In this document: positions 1 through 6,484 of the stretch, one piece after another
Position numbering within the stretch: position 1 is the stretch's first letter
Layout: every line of letters starts with the position of its first letter
Source of the DNA: a virus
Reading direction: 5' to 3' (one strand)
Length of the DNA stretch: 38,174 nt
IMG/VR virus record: IMGVR_UViG_3300032265_003080
Span: 1 to 38,174 of that record
Position numbers and translations under genes: made by a program
Notes under the pieces: model-generated
Told to the model about the DNA's origin: nothing
Databases searched by the model: none
Seen by the model: the letters and a program-made list of their open reading frames with translations, nothing else

Positions 1-274
1 CATTTTCGTCTTCTTCTTCCATTTGCACGCCAGATTCGTCAGCTTCAACATCGTCAATCAAATCATCGGATGCGTCGCCGCCCATGGATTCATCAAGATC
101 TTCTTCAGAATCTTCTTCTTTGGCCTCGTCTAACTCTTCTTCTTCTTCCTCGTTCATGAGGTTCTCGTAGATTTCGCGGGACTTTTCTACCACGATATCG
201 TGGAAAAGCTCTTTAGCTTTGTCTTCTTCGTCGTTAATTACAAATTCAATTAACTGTTCAAATTTATTAGTCAT
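1..274 (-). CDS. Prohead core/scaffold-like acidic protein (3' end outside window)
   Basis: The frame opens with ATG at 274 and runs leftward off the window, giving 91 codons. The N-terminus (MTNKFEQLIEFVINDEEDKA) is a charged helical segment. From about residue 40 the protein is extremely acidic, with runs of Glu and Asp. Its place downstream of the portal gene, its acidity and its helical start match prohead core or scaffold proteins of T4-like phages (gp67/gp68/gp22 type), which line the prohead interior during capsid assembly. The start is supported by AAGGAG (280-285 on the complement) five bases before ATG and by a late-promoter motif at 304-309. Which core protein it is cannot be settled without the missing C-terminus. 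Placement and composition are seen; the role is inferred. Confidence 0.6.
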   Translation of the reverse strand, partial: MTNKFEQLIEFVINDEEDKAKELFHDIVVEKSREIYENLMNEEEEEELDEAKEEDSEEDLDESMGGDASDDLIDDVEADESGVQMEEEDEN

Positions 275-303
275 AATATCTCCTTAAGGTATGGCTCGTA
301 AGA

Positions 304-309
304 TATTTA
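304..309 (-). promoter_or_regulatory. Late promoter motif TAAATA for the prohead-core gene
   Basis: The minus strand reads GTAAATATCTTA here, 29 nt upstream of the ATG at 274, with AAGGAG lying between. It matches the core of the T4 late promoter (TATAAATA) and the same motif before other genes in this window. Confidence 0.55.
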
Positions 310-310
310 C

Positions 311-331
311 TACCAATGTATAATATTGGTA
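311..331. repeat. Inverted repeat next to the late promoter
   Basis: TACCAAT (311-317) and ATTGGTA (325-331) form 7-bp arms around a 7-nt loop, directly upstream of the late motif of the prohead-core gene. It could be a hairpin ending the upstream transcript or a protein-binding site. No function is demonstrated. Confidence 0.35.
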
Positions 332-358
332 CTTTTAAGGTGGAAATGTGGGTAGATT

Positions 359-383
359 TGACTGATTTGTAATAAATCAGTCA
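359..383 (-). terminator. Hairpin just after the small post-portal gene
   Basis: TGACTGATTT (359-368) and AAATCAGTCA (374-383) make a perfect 10-bp stem with a 5-nt loop. It begins four bases after the stop codon of the minus-strand gene at 388-609. It lacks a good U-tract, so it may be a weak terminator or an RNA-stabilising or processing hairpin. Confidence 0.4.
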
Positions 384-387
384 TGGA

Positions 388-609
388 TTAGAATGCTGGA
401 GGAGCAGGTGGAGGTGCGTATTGTTGTTTTACTAGCTTTAATTTTTCTTTGTATTCTACCGTGCGAACATCATTCATCTGGCGCAATTTGTTAATTTGAC
501 GCAGAGTTAATCGTGTTTTTCTAGTATCGCCGAGTGTGGGCTGACTGTTATCTTGACTTATATCCTGATATGCTTTGGGACTTTTTTCGTAGATTTCGTT
601 TAGGATCAT
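388..609 (-). CDS. Small conserved protein downstream of portal (73 aa)
   Basis: A 73-residue basic protein starting MILNEIYEKSP and ending in a proline-rich tail (YAPPPAPPAF). The middle (LRQINKLRQMNDVR, then YKEKLKLVKQQY) is amphipathic helix. Similar small proteins lie between the portal and prohead-core/protease genes in T4-like marine phages, so a role in head assembly is likely but unproven. The ATG at 609 is chosen over a longer start at 693. The longer form would overlap the portal gene and add a spurious hydrophobic leader, whereas 609 lies 7 nt after a TAAATATTGTA late-promoter motif. No Shine-Dalgarno precedes the start, so the mRNA may be leaderless. Confidence 0.65.
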   Translation of the reverse strand: MILNEIYEKSPKAYQDISQDNSQPTLGDTRKTRLTLRQINKLRQMNDVRTVEYKEKLKLVKQQYAPPPAPPAF

Positions 610-616
610 GATACAA

Positions 617-622
617 TATTTA
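617..622 (-). promoter_or_regulatory. Late promoter motif, 7 nt from start codon
   Basis: The minus strand reads CTAAATATTGTATC followed at once by the ATG at 609. The 11-mer TAAATATTGTA recurs upstream of gp48 and gp6. With T4-like spacing, transcription would begin at about the A of the ATG. Confidence 0.55.
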
Positions 623-625
623 GCT

Positions 626-2464
626 TTACAAGCCAGGAACACCAGGGGCACCGCCACTAGGAGCACCGGGGGCACCTTGACCCACAGGACCACCTTGTGC
701 AGCTACACTAGGAATTGGCGGAGTTCCGGCCTGATCACCCATGATTTCGGCAGAACTCAATTCTTGTCCGGCTTGAATGTCAGCTTCAAGACCCGATGGG
801 GTAATGCCTACACTGCGCAGGTCTTGTCCTTGCGTGGTTTGTAATTCTGGCTCTTCGCGCTCTTCGCGCCAGTATTCTTCGTTTTCCATAATTTCTTCGT
901 CAGTGAGACCAAGATAACGCTTCATCATAAAACGCTTGCTCATGTAGGGCAAAGGTTCCAATTGACTAAACGCTGTAATGCGAGTTGTGTCCATTTCGGC
1001 CTGGCGGTAACTGGCAAAATTTTGTGGCTCGCATAGACTGATTGTAAACAGGCCGGCATCAATGTTGAAGCCTCTCCAACGAAGGAACATTTTAAATTCG
1101 TCGTCTAGTTTCTGCATGATTAAACGTTGCAGACGCATGCAGTACTGGTTAAAACGATATTCTTGAATCAGCGCTGTGCCTACGCGGCCATCGTTCATGG
1201 CCAAGTTTGAGTCGTCGGGTCCAGTGGGCAAGTAGCTCGATGGCACACGCAAGCCGCGAGCCATCTTGTTATTAAAGTACTTTAAATCGTCAATTTCACC
1301 TAGGTTTTCACCGCCTGGCAAGACTTCTACACTACTGCCTCGACCGTCCGAAGTTTGTGGGAAAAAGTAGTCTTCGTTAACGCTTAACGGATTATAGCTG
1401 GCATCCATCATGTTGGCGCCACCGCCTGTTACAGTAGGAATACGGCGTTGATGCATTTCGTTTTTAACACGTTCAACAAACGCCATGGCCAGGTGACTGG
1501 GCATGTTACCCACATCAATCTTGAACAACCGGCGTTCCGGTGCCCGTTGCACACGATAAATTAACACTGAATCTTCTAAAAGTTCTTTTTGTTTGTAGAC
1601 TTTAAAAATATTTTCAAGTACACTTTGTCCAAATGGCCAGAAGTAATCCAGACCTTCGTTTAGGGTCAAGTGTACAATGTGTCGTGAATCGATACAGCTT
1701 TCGTTCATGGCCTGTGTAAACCGGCTGTTGCCTGTGCCGCCACCAGCACCACCGTAGCCGCCACCATTGGGTGCGGTATAGTTGTTTTGTCCAATGGATC
1801 CTGTAGCACGACTCACATAGTAATCTTGAGTGGTTTTTGAAGCCACACTCATGTTCTGAAAGTTAGGATTGATGTCACGAATAATGTACTGTTCAGGGCG
1901 CTTGCCTTCACTTTCGTTTACAATCACGCGGGCTACTTTGACCATGTCAACCCAGAACATTTCAAAAGTTTCAGGGTCGCGCAAGAATACTTGGTCACCG
2001 TATTTGATTACATTGCGAAACAGTTTGAATATGCGTTGATCCAGTTTGTTTAATTTGGTCCACTGTTGCAATTGTTTTTTAACAATTTCAATTTCGTGAT
2101 CAGTGGGTTTGTCAGTAAAGTTAATGTCAAACGGTGTTTTATTATCGTCGTTGACTTGGGTCGAAAATTCAGCAATGATATCTAGGCAGGCATTGACTTC
2201 AGAATCGGCATCCATGTTTTCGTATTGATTGTAGCGTTCGATACGGTTTGGGTGTCCAGAATACACTTCTGGCAAACGCGACGCATAGTTGCGGAATGAA
2301 AAGTCGTTGGGCGTACCGCCGGTAAAATCGCCGCCACGCTGACGATCATAATTGGGTAAACCAAATTGATTCTGACCCGAAATAGGGCTAAGTTGGCCGC
2401 CGGTGTTGGCTACCTTGAAGTATTTTTTCCAACCGCGTTTACGGTTGTTATCGTTGTCTGCCAT
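626..2464 (-). CDS. gp20: Portal vertex protein gp20
   Basis: A 612-residue homologue of T4 gp20, the dodecameric portal through which DNA is packaged and to which the neck attaches. Family landmarks are the N-terminal RIERYNQYENMD segment followed by SEVNACLDIIAEF, the region GLDYFWPFGQSVLENIFKVY followed by YRVQRAPERRLFKIDVGNMP (clip and stem region), and GGENLGEIDDLKYFNNKMAR then LRVPSSYLPTG near the C-terminal third. Length is close to the family norm. The last 45 residues are a Gly/Ala/Pro-rich low-complexity tail. A perfect TATAAATA lies 7 nt before the ATG and no ribosome-binding site is visible. It lies 18 bp after the tape-measure-like gene and shares its direction. Confidence 0.95.
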   Translation of the reverse strand: MADNDNNRKRGWKKYFKVANTGGQLSPISGQNQFGLPNYDRQRGGDFTGGTPNDFSFRNYASRLPEVYSGHPNRIERYNQYENMDADSEVNACLDIIAEFSTQVNDDNKTPFDINFTDKPTDHEIEIVKKQLQQWTKLNKLDQRIFKLFRNVIKYGDQVFLRDPETFEMFWVDMVKVARVIVNESEGKRPEQYIIRDINPNFQNMSVASKTTQDYYVSRATGSIGQNNYTAPNGGGYGGAGGGTGNSRFTQAMNESCIDSRHIVHLTLNEGLDYFWPFGQSVLENIFKVYKQKELLEDSVLIYRVQRAPERRLFKIDVGNMPSHLAMAFVERVKNEMHQRRIPTVTGGGANMMDASYNPLSVNEDYFFPQTSDGRGSSVEVLPGGENLGEIDDLKYFNNKMARGLRVPSSYLPTGPDDSNLAMNDGRVGTALIQEYRFNQYCMRLQRLIMQKLDDEFKMFLRWRGFNIDAGLFTISLCEPQNFASYRQAEMDTTRITAFSQLEPLPYMSKRFMMKRYLGLTDEEIMENEEYWREEREEPELQTTQGQDLRSVGITPSGLEADIQAGQELSSAEIMGDQAGTPPIPSVAAQGGPVGQGAPGAPSGGAPGVPGL

Positions 2465-2471
2465 AGTTTTA

Positions 2472-2479
2472 TATTTATA
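2472..2479 (-). promoter_or_regulatory. Consensus T4-type late promoter TATAAATA before gp20
   Basis: The minus strand reads TATAAATA, then seven bases (TAAAACT), then the gp20 ATG. This is an exact match to the T4 late promoter. There is no room for a normal leader with a Shine-Dalgarno. Confidence 0.65.
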
Positions 2480-2482
2480 GAG

Positions 2483-4549
2483 TTACTGATTCTGTCTTTG
2501 GTTTTTTTCTTGTACGTTTAGTGAGTCTTTTCCAATGATTACCAATTCGGATAAAAGAGCTACTATGTCTTGGCCAGCATCGCCCGTGACATTGTCAGGG
2601 TCGACTGTTGTTGCACCGTTTTGAACTGTGTTTGACGATGCATCTTTATCGGTTTGATCTTGGTTGCTTATAAATTTGGCTAAATCTTTGTCGGGAATTT
2701 TGTTTAACGACGGCCATTCGTGTCTTAGAGCTGCTATTGCATCAGGAACCGATTTTCCTTTGGTGTCATTGGCAATCAAGGCGCCGGCCAGAGCATCCTG
2801 GGTCTTTTGATCAAATTTGGTCGTGGCTGTGTTGAGTCCCAATTGTTTAGCTGCGCCGGCTAGTGTGTCCTTGACAATCTGATACTTACCCACTGCCGAA
2901 GATTCATATCCTTGTGCAAGCATTCCTGCTTGAAATTTTTGTACCTGATCGATGGTCATGTCAACTAGGTTAGCTGTTTTTGGCAGACCGGGCCTGGTGG
3001 ATACTAGTTGGTTGTAGTTGCCCTGGCTTTCGCCTTTGGCTATAAAGTCTAACAAATCGCCCGAGGTATGTGTTACTTTAGGCGCACCAAGACCAAACAG
3101 ATCTCTCAACCAACTACCACTACCGCTGCCGCCTTCGGGTGTCTGATTACCTGCGCCCGGTAAGCTACGGGCAGCACCTTTAGCCGCCCCTGCTAGGCCG
3201 TTTAAGGCATCTGTGGCTGGCCCTACACCTAGTTTTACAAAATCTTGCATTGCATCTCTGGTGGCCATTTGTTTTTGACGCAGTTCAACAGCTGATGCTG
3301 TTAGGCCGTCGTTGACTTTGGTCTCTTTGCGGGCCCTTTCAAGGTCTACATTTTGTAAATTTTGAGCATTCAGGATGTCTATGAATCTTCCTGCATACTC
3401 GCTGAACTGAGAGCCCGGTATTTCGGCCAATGATCTTAGGTTTTCGGTATTTTGCTCCACCGCCTGGCCGGTTCCGCGCAGGAGATCTTGTTGAGTTATC
3501 TTGTCTTGCCTAAATAGTTGGGTAAGATCTTGCAAGGCACCGTTGGTAGCATTAAATGATTGGGCATTTTCCTCACCAATGAAACCGGTGTAGCCCATAG
3601 CAAACTGCTTTGCAAACTCAGGCGAAACTCGCTCGGCAAAGATACTATACAACTCTCTAGCCTGGAACCCTTTTTGTCCTGGTTCCATTCCTTCTTTTGA
3701 AGTTGCAGCTAGAAACGAATCAATTAGATCAGCTTCATGCTGTTGCTTTTCCATGTCTTCGCGAGTTTGCCCAGTCAAGCGAGACAGCATTTCCATTTCT
3801 CTTAGATAACTTACAGTCCCGGCAGTTAGTTGTTCTTGAGTTTTTCCTTGAAGTTGCCCGGTGCGTCCTAGTATTGAGTAGTATCCAGCAACACCTCGAT
3901 TGATGTCGTCGACTGATTCGCCCATTTTAAGTAGCTCGCTTTGCAATCCGCTACGCTGTATGGTTTCGGCTGTGGCAGCTATAGCATCGGCACCTTGCAT
4001 CACGGTTCCGCTGTATCTGGCCAATTGGGTAGAATTTTCTCTTATTAATTCGGTCATTTGGCCCAGTTCTTCAATACCGTAACCAAATTTTTGCATACTG
4101 GTGTAGACTGCTGACATACCTTCCTGTCCAGCAGCTCCCACTCGGCTCAAATCATGATAAGTGTTATACAGCTTGTCACTCATATCCATGGCAGCCTTGG
4201 CATAGTCCTTGACTGCGCCCACTGTCATGGCTACTGCTGCCTTGATTAATACTCCGCCTGGTATCAATGCCGTAATCAACATCTCAACAGCATCTGCTAC
4301 AAGATCCACGGCACCTGCCATGGCCATTGCGCCTTGTTCGCCCTTATACATAGACTTGGTAAGAGTGGCTGCACTTTGCCCCAGACCGTAAAGTTGTTTC
4401 ATCAGGGTATCGGAGGAACCCTTGATACCAGTGCTGGCATCGCGCATGGCTTTGCCCAGTTCGGCTGTAATGGGCGTGCCGGTTCTAATCGCTTCGTTGT
4501 ATTCGTCGAATATTGCTTGAATTTCTTCAGGGGTGTACATATCTGCCAT
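2483..4549 (-). CDS. Tape-measure-like tail protein with C-terminal muramidase-like domain
   Basis: A 688-residue protein. Residues about 20-120 contain a hydrophobic, Ala/Gly-rich stretch (MAMAGAVDLVADAVEMLITA, then LIPGGVLIKAAVAMTVGAV). Residues about 120-490 are long polar helices typical of tape measures, which set tail length inside the tube. From about residue 498 a lysozyme-fold segment begins: DLLDFIAKGESQGNYNQL with candidate catalytic Glu507, then SSAVGKYQIVKDTLAGAAKQ and a Trp-bearing helix LRHEWPSLNK. This order resembles lambda R-type transglycosylases. The domain probably cuts peptidoglycan during DNA entry. It is divergent from the tail assembly chaperone gene, the usual partner of a tape measure. 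It might instead correspond to T4 gp29. The second Met (codon 4) is an alternative start. Confidence 0.7.
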   Translation of the reverse strand: MADMYTPEEIQAIFDEYNEAIRTGTPITAELGKAMRDASTGIKGSSDTLMKQLYGLGQSAATLTKSMYKGEQGAMAMAGAVDLVADAVEMLITALIPGGVLIKAAVAMTVGAVKDYAKAAMDMSDKLYNTYHDLSRVGAAGQEGMSAVYTSMQKFGYGIEELGQMTELIRENSTQLARYSGTVMQGADAIAATAETIQRSGLQSELLKMGESVDDINRGVAGYYSILGRTGQLQGKTQEQLTAGTVSYLREMEMLSRLTGQTREDMEKQQHEADLIDSFLAATSKEGMEPGQKGFQARELYSIFAERVSPEFAKQFAMGYTGFIGEENAQSFNATNGALQDLTQLFRQDKITQQDLLRGTGQAVEQNTENLRSLAEIPGSQFSEYAGRFIDILNAQNLQNVDLERARKETKVNDGLTASAVELRQKQMATRDAMQDFVKLGVGPATDALNGLAGAAKGAARSLPGAGNQTPEGGSGSGSWLRDLFGLGAPKVTHTSGDLLDFIAKGESQGNYNQLVSTRPGLPKTANLVDMTIDQVQKFQAGMLAQGYESSAVGKYQIVKDTLAGAAKQLGLNTATTKFDQKTQDALAGALIANDTKGKSVPDAIAALRHEWPSLNKIPDKDLAKFISNQDQTDKDASSNTVQNGATTVDPDNVTGDAGQDIVALLSELVIIGKDSLNVQEKNQRQNQ

Positions 4550-4554
4550 AACTA

Positions 4555-4560
4555 TATTTA
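4555..4560 (-). promoter_or_regulatory. Late promoter motif, 5 nt from tape-measure start
   Basis: The minus strand reads GTAAATATAGTT and then ATG. Only five bases separate TAAATA from the start and no Shine-Dalgarno is present. The motif lies inside the 23-bp gap shared with the divergent chaperone gene. Confidence 0.5.
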
Positions 4561-4562
4561 CC

Positions 4563-4569
4563 GAGGTGA
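4563..4569 (+). promoter_or_regulatory. Ribosome-binding site of the chaperone gene
   Basis: GAGGTGA ends three bases before the ATG at 4573 and fixes that start. On the other strand the same gap carries the late motif of the tape-measure gene. Confidence 0.7.
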
Positions 4570-4572
4570 AAA

Positions 4573-5412
4573 ATGAACCAAATTAACCCATTACAACAGT
4601 ATTTTAGACAACCAGCAATCTACATCAAACTGCCCAGTCAGGGCAAATTCTATCCAAAAGATGCAATAGAACTGCCTGTCAATGGCGAATTGCCGGTATA
4701 CCCCATGACTGCAATCGACGAAATTACCTATCGTACGCCCGATGCACTATTCAACGGCCAGGCCACAGTAAATGTAATCGAAAGCTGTGTACCAAACATT
4801 AAAAATGGCTGGGCTATTCCGGCCATGGATGTTGACACTTTACTAATTGCTATTAGAATTGCTAGCTACGGGCACAGCATGGAGTTTACAACCACTTGCC
4901 CAAAATGTCAAAATATTTCAGACCATGCGTTGGATCTTAGAAACGTGCTCGATGCCATCCGTACAGTTGACTACAACACCAGCATAAAATCTGGCGATTT
5001 GGAAATTTTCTTAAAACCAATGACTTATCAGAACATAAACGACAACAATCGATTGCAATACACCAACCAAAAATTGCTACAAAATATACCCGATTCAAAT
5101 ATTAACGAAGATGAAAAAATGACAGCCCTTACTGCGGCCTTGAAAAAAATCACCGACATTACCATTAAGGCCATAGCACAAGGTATTGCAGCAGTAAAAA
5201 CACCAACTGCATTAGTTTCTGAAATTGAATTCATTGAAGAAATGTTGCATAAGTGCGACAAAAAACTATTTACTTCAATTCGCAATCGCATTATTGAGTT
5301 AAAGTCGTCGGCTGAAATGAAACCATTAAAAATGTCTTGCCCTAACTGCCAAAACGAATACGAGCAAACAGTCACGTTGGACATGACAAGTTTTTTCGAA
5401 GCCGCCTCTTAG
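4573..5412 (+). CDS. Tail assembly chaperone, T4 gp26/gp51-type, unshifted form
   Basis: A 279-residue protein of the family annotated in T4-like phages as baseplate hub assembly (gp26/gp51 type). These are functional counterparts of lambda gpG/gpGT, which coat the tape measure during tail assembly. Visible features are an N-terminal IYIKLPSQGKFYP strand, PMTAIDE and PDALFNGQATVNVIESCVP motifs, and two zinc-binding-like Cys pairs (CPKC at 109-112 and CPNC at 256-259). The start is fixed by GAGGTGA. The gene faces away from the tape-measure-like gene across 23 bp. Five codons before the stop lies a TTTTTTC slippery heptamer in the correct frame, so a fraction of ribosomes should make a longer product. 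The gp26 family name is less certain than the chaperone role. Confidence 0.7.
   Translation: MNQINPLQQYFRQPAIYIKLPSQGKFYPKDAIELPVNGELPVYPMTAIDEITYRTPDALFNGQATVNVIESCVPNIKNGWAIPAMDVDTLLIAIRIASYGHSMEFTTTCPKCQNISDHALDLRNVLDAIRTVDYNTSIKSGDLEIFLKPMTYQNINDNNRLQYTNQKLLQNIPDSNINEDEKMTALTAALKKITDITIKAIAQGIAAVKTPTALVSEIEFIEEMLHKCDKKLFTSIRNRIIELKSSAEMKPLKMSCPNCQNEYEQTVTLDMTSFFEAAS
5391..5397 (+). other. -1 frameshift slippery site TTTTTTC
   Basis: In the chaperone frame the bases read T TTT TTC (end of Ser273, then Phe274 and Phe275), a canonical X XXY YYZ heptamer. Both tRNA-Phe can re-pair one base back on TTT TTT. Five bases downstream, CGCCTCTT (5403-5410) is perfectly complementary to AAGAGGCG (5479-5486). 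That is a suitable place for a stimulatory stem or pseudoknot, although its loop would be long (68 nt). Confidence 0.75.
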
Positions 5413-5627
5413 TCTCAAACTCTGAACAAATTGTCAAGATAATTGATGAATTTGATCAGGAAACAACCGAAATTAGACAAGAGGCGTTAAGAATATCCTG
5501 GTACATGCGTGGTGGGATCAGTTATGATCATGTCATGCAACTCGGCGTACAAGAACGTAGTATAATCAACGAATTAGTCAAAGAGAATTTAGAAACAACT
5601 AAGAAATCAGGACTTCCATTCTTCTGA
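5397..5627 (+). CDS. -1 frame extension of the tail assembly chaperone (GT-like)
   Basis: After a -1 shift at 5391-5397 the frame continues for 76 codons to TGA at 5625-5627, giving a 351-residue fusion. The extension is helical and well formed, with IVKIIDEFDQETTEIRQEA, WYMRGGISYDHVMQL, and a C-terminus ETTKKSGLPFF. That ending is shared by gp51-like short proteins of T4-like phages. No ATG, GTG or TTG with a ribosome-binding site lies near its beginning; the first ATG (5505) would lose half of it. It therefore looks made only as a fusion, like lambda gpGT. Its likely role is recruiting tail tube subunits to the chaperone-coated tape measure, inferred from lambda. Confidence 0.75.
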   Translation, partial: RSRLLVSNSEQIVKIIDEFDQETTEIRQEALRISWYMRGGISYDHVMQLGVQERSIINELVKENLETTKKSGLPFF

Positions 5628-5637
5628 GTTGTATTCA

Positions 5638-5656
5638 AGATCTCTTAGAGAGATCT
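5638..5656 (+). terminator. Probable terminator after the chaperone gene
   Basis: AGATCTCT, loop TAG, AGAGATCT form a perfect 8-bp stem starting 11 bases after the frameshift product's stop codon. It is followed by GTTCTTTTC, a short U-rich run in plus-strand RNA. It may act in both directions. Confidence 0.5.
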
Positions 5657-5716
5657 GTTCTTTTCGCTCTGCTCAAGAACTTGTTTGTCTTTCGCATTAT
5701 CCAGATTAATCGGTCA

Positions 5717-5742
5717 CAATTCACCGTATGCACGGTGAATTG
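5717..5742. terminator. Strong 11-bp hairpin in the convergent intergenic region
   Basis: CAATTCACCGT (5717-5727), 4-nt loop, ACGGTGAATTG (5732-5742), perfectly paired. Neither side has a clear U-tract. It could stop minus-strand transcripts, stabilise an RNA end, or be part of a structured RNA. Confidence 0.4.
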
Positions 5743-6045
5743 ACTTCTACATTATCCGAGTAGCACAGTCATTCATTATAAAGAGATTCGTTTACACGAC
5801 GGAGGCGGTTGACCGGTACCCCCTACTCTAGCTTCACATATCAACGGAACCCTAGTAACCCGATAACAAATCCAAGTCCTATAAGCATGAGTTGTGTCTT
5901 TTTCACAGAGCTCAAATCCTTTGTTGCCTTAAGTTAGCAATTGCCTTTGACGCCCAAACGTTTCCAGACCGGGTATTGCACCGTTCTTCGATGGGGGCAG
6001 ACCACAACATCCGCCACAGAGTCAGTAAAGTTGCCTATCTAAGTT

Positions 6046-6474
6046 TTAAATTTTGTTTTTGATGTGACTACCATGTATGCGGCACACTATCTGGCCGTTG
6101 TAGTAGTCGTCTGACTCTAATACTCTATGATTAAACTGTTCTCTGGCTTCAATATAACTGCATTCTGCCTTAGATTTGCAATAAAATAATATTTCTCTTG
6201 TGAAGTTGTCTGAGCCTAGCTCTGCGATGTCTTTGTTGAGTTGATCGTTGCTTCCATAGTATAGTTGCCAGTCTGAGTCTATCTTAGTTCTAATTCGTTT
6301 TTTCTTTTTGTTGCCGTTCTTTAATTTTACTACTTTGTACGTGGTTTTACTAAACTTTGCTAATTTTTTTCCAATATATTTTCGTCCGGTTATGTTATTT
6401 GTGATCAAATAAACAAATCCGACACAATCTTCGGGTAGTTCTGTAATTTGGGTGTTTTCGTGCAACCATACCAT
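6046..6474 (-). CDS. GIY-YIG family endonuclease
   Basis: A 142-residue protein with a GIY-YIG nuclease core: VYLI at 21-24, KYIG at 32-35, a Lys-rich insert at about 50-62, DWQLYYGSND at 69-78, candidate catalytic Glu109 in SYIEAREQF, and a terminal YYNG (Asn126). Family members cut DNA and include free-standing homing endonucleases (T4 Seg type), though related small nucleases are common in T4-like phages without proven homing. No separate DNA-binding domain follows the core. It begins 10 bp after the second radical SAM gene and is the last gene of that operon. No Shine-Dalgarno is evident at the ATG. A homing role would explain the gene but is not shown here. Confidence 0.75.
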   Translation of the reverse strand: MVWLHENTQITELPEDCVGFVYLITNNITGRKYIGKKLAKFSKTTYKVVKLKNGNKKKKRIRTKIDSDWQLYYGSNDQLNKDIAELGSDNFTREILFYCKSKAECSYIEAREQFNHRVLESDDYYNGQIVCRIHGSHIKNKI

Positions 6475-6484
6475 GGACTAGTAG

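Larger units (their letters stand above)
5628..6045. other. 418-bp gene-poor, hairpin-rich region between convergent genes
   Basis: No convincing gene is seen. It looks somewhat richer in G and C than its neighbours. It contains an 8-bp hairpin (5638-5656), a GTTCTT/AAGAAC pairing (5657-5662 with 5675-5680), a perfect 11-bp hairpin (5717-5742), and AAGGCAA repeats on the complement around 5920-5945. Two tiny minus-strand frames exist: 27 codons at 5934-6017 from GTG, and 21 codons at 5841-5906 from GTG. The second has AAAGGA ten bases upstream and encodes a mostly hydrophobic peptide beginning VKKTQLMLIG. Neither can be called a gene on this evidence. A structured RNA read from the minus strand, downstream of the GIY-YIG gene, is possible. 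No group I intron core or tRNA was recognised. Confidence 0.5.

Noticed and set aside
610-693. Longer start (ATG at 693) for the small gene at 388-609, adding a hydrophobic N-terminus with a lipobox-like FLAC
   Set aside because: The extension overlaps the end of the portal gene in another frame. The late promoter motif lies downstream of it at 617-622, and the ATG at 609 fits the promoter spacing seen elsewhere.
5028-5384. 118-codon minus-strand frame opposite the tail chaperone
   Set aside because: It overlaps the coding strand of a recognised gene with a good ribosome-binding site and has no motif of its own.
5934-6017. 27-codon minus-strand frame starting with GTG
   Set aside because: No ribosome-binding site before the GTG and no recognisable protein features; too short to support.
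5628-6045. Group I intron or tRNA in the non-coding region
   Set aside because: No convincing P4/P7 core, no T-loop GGTTCGA-type box, and no interrupted host gene on either side (the neighbours are convergent and complete).
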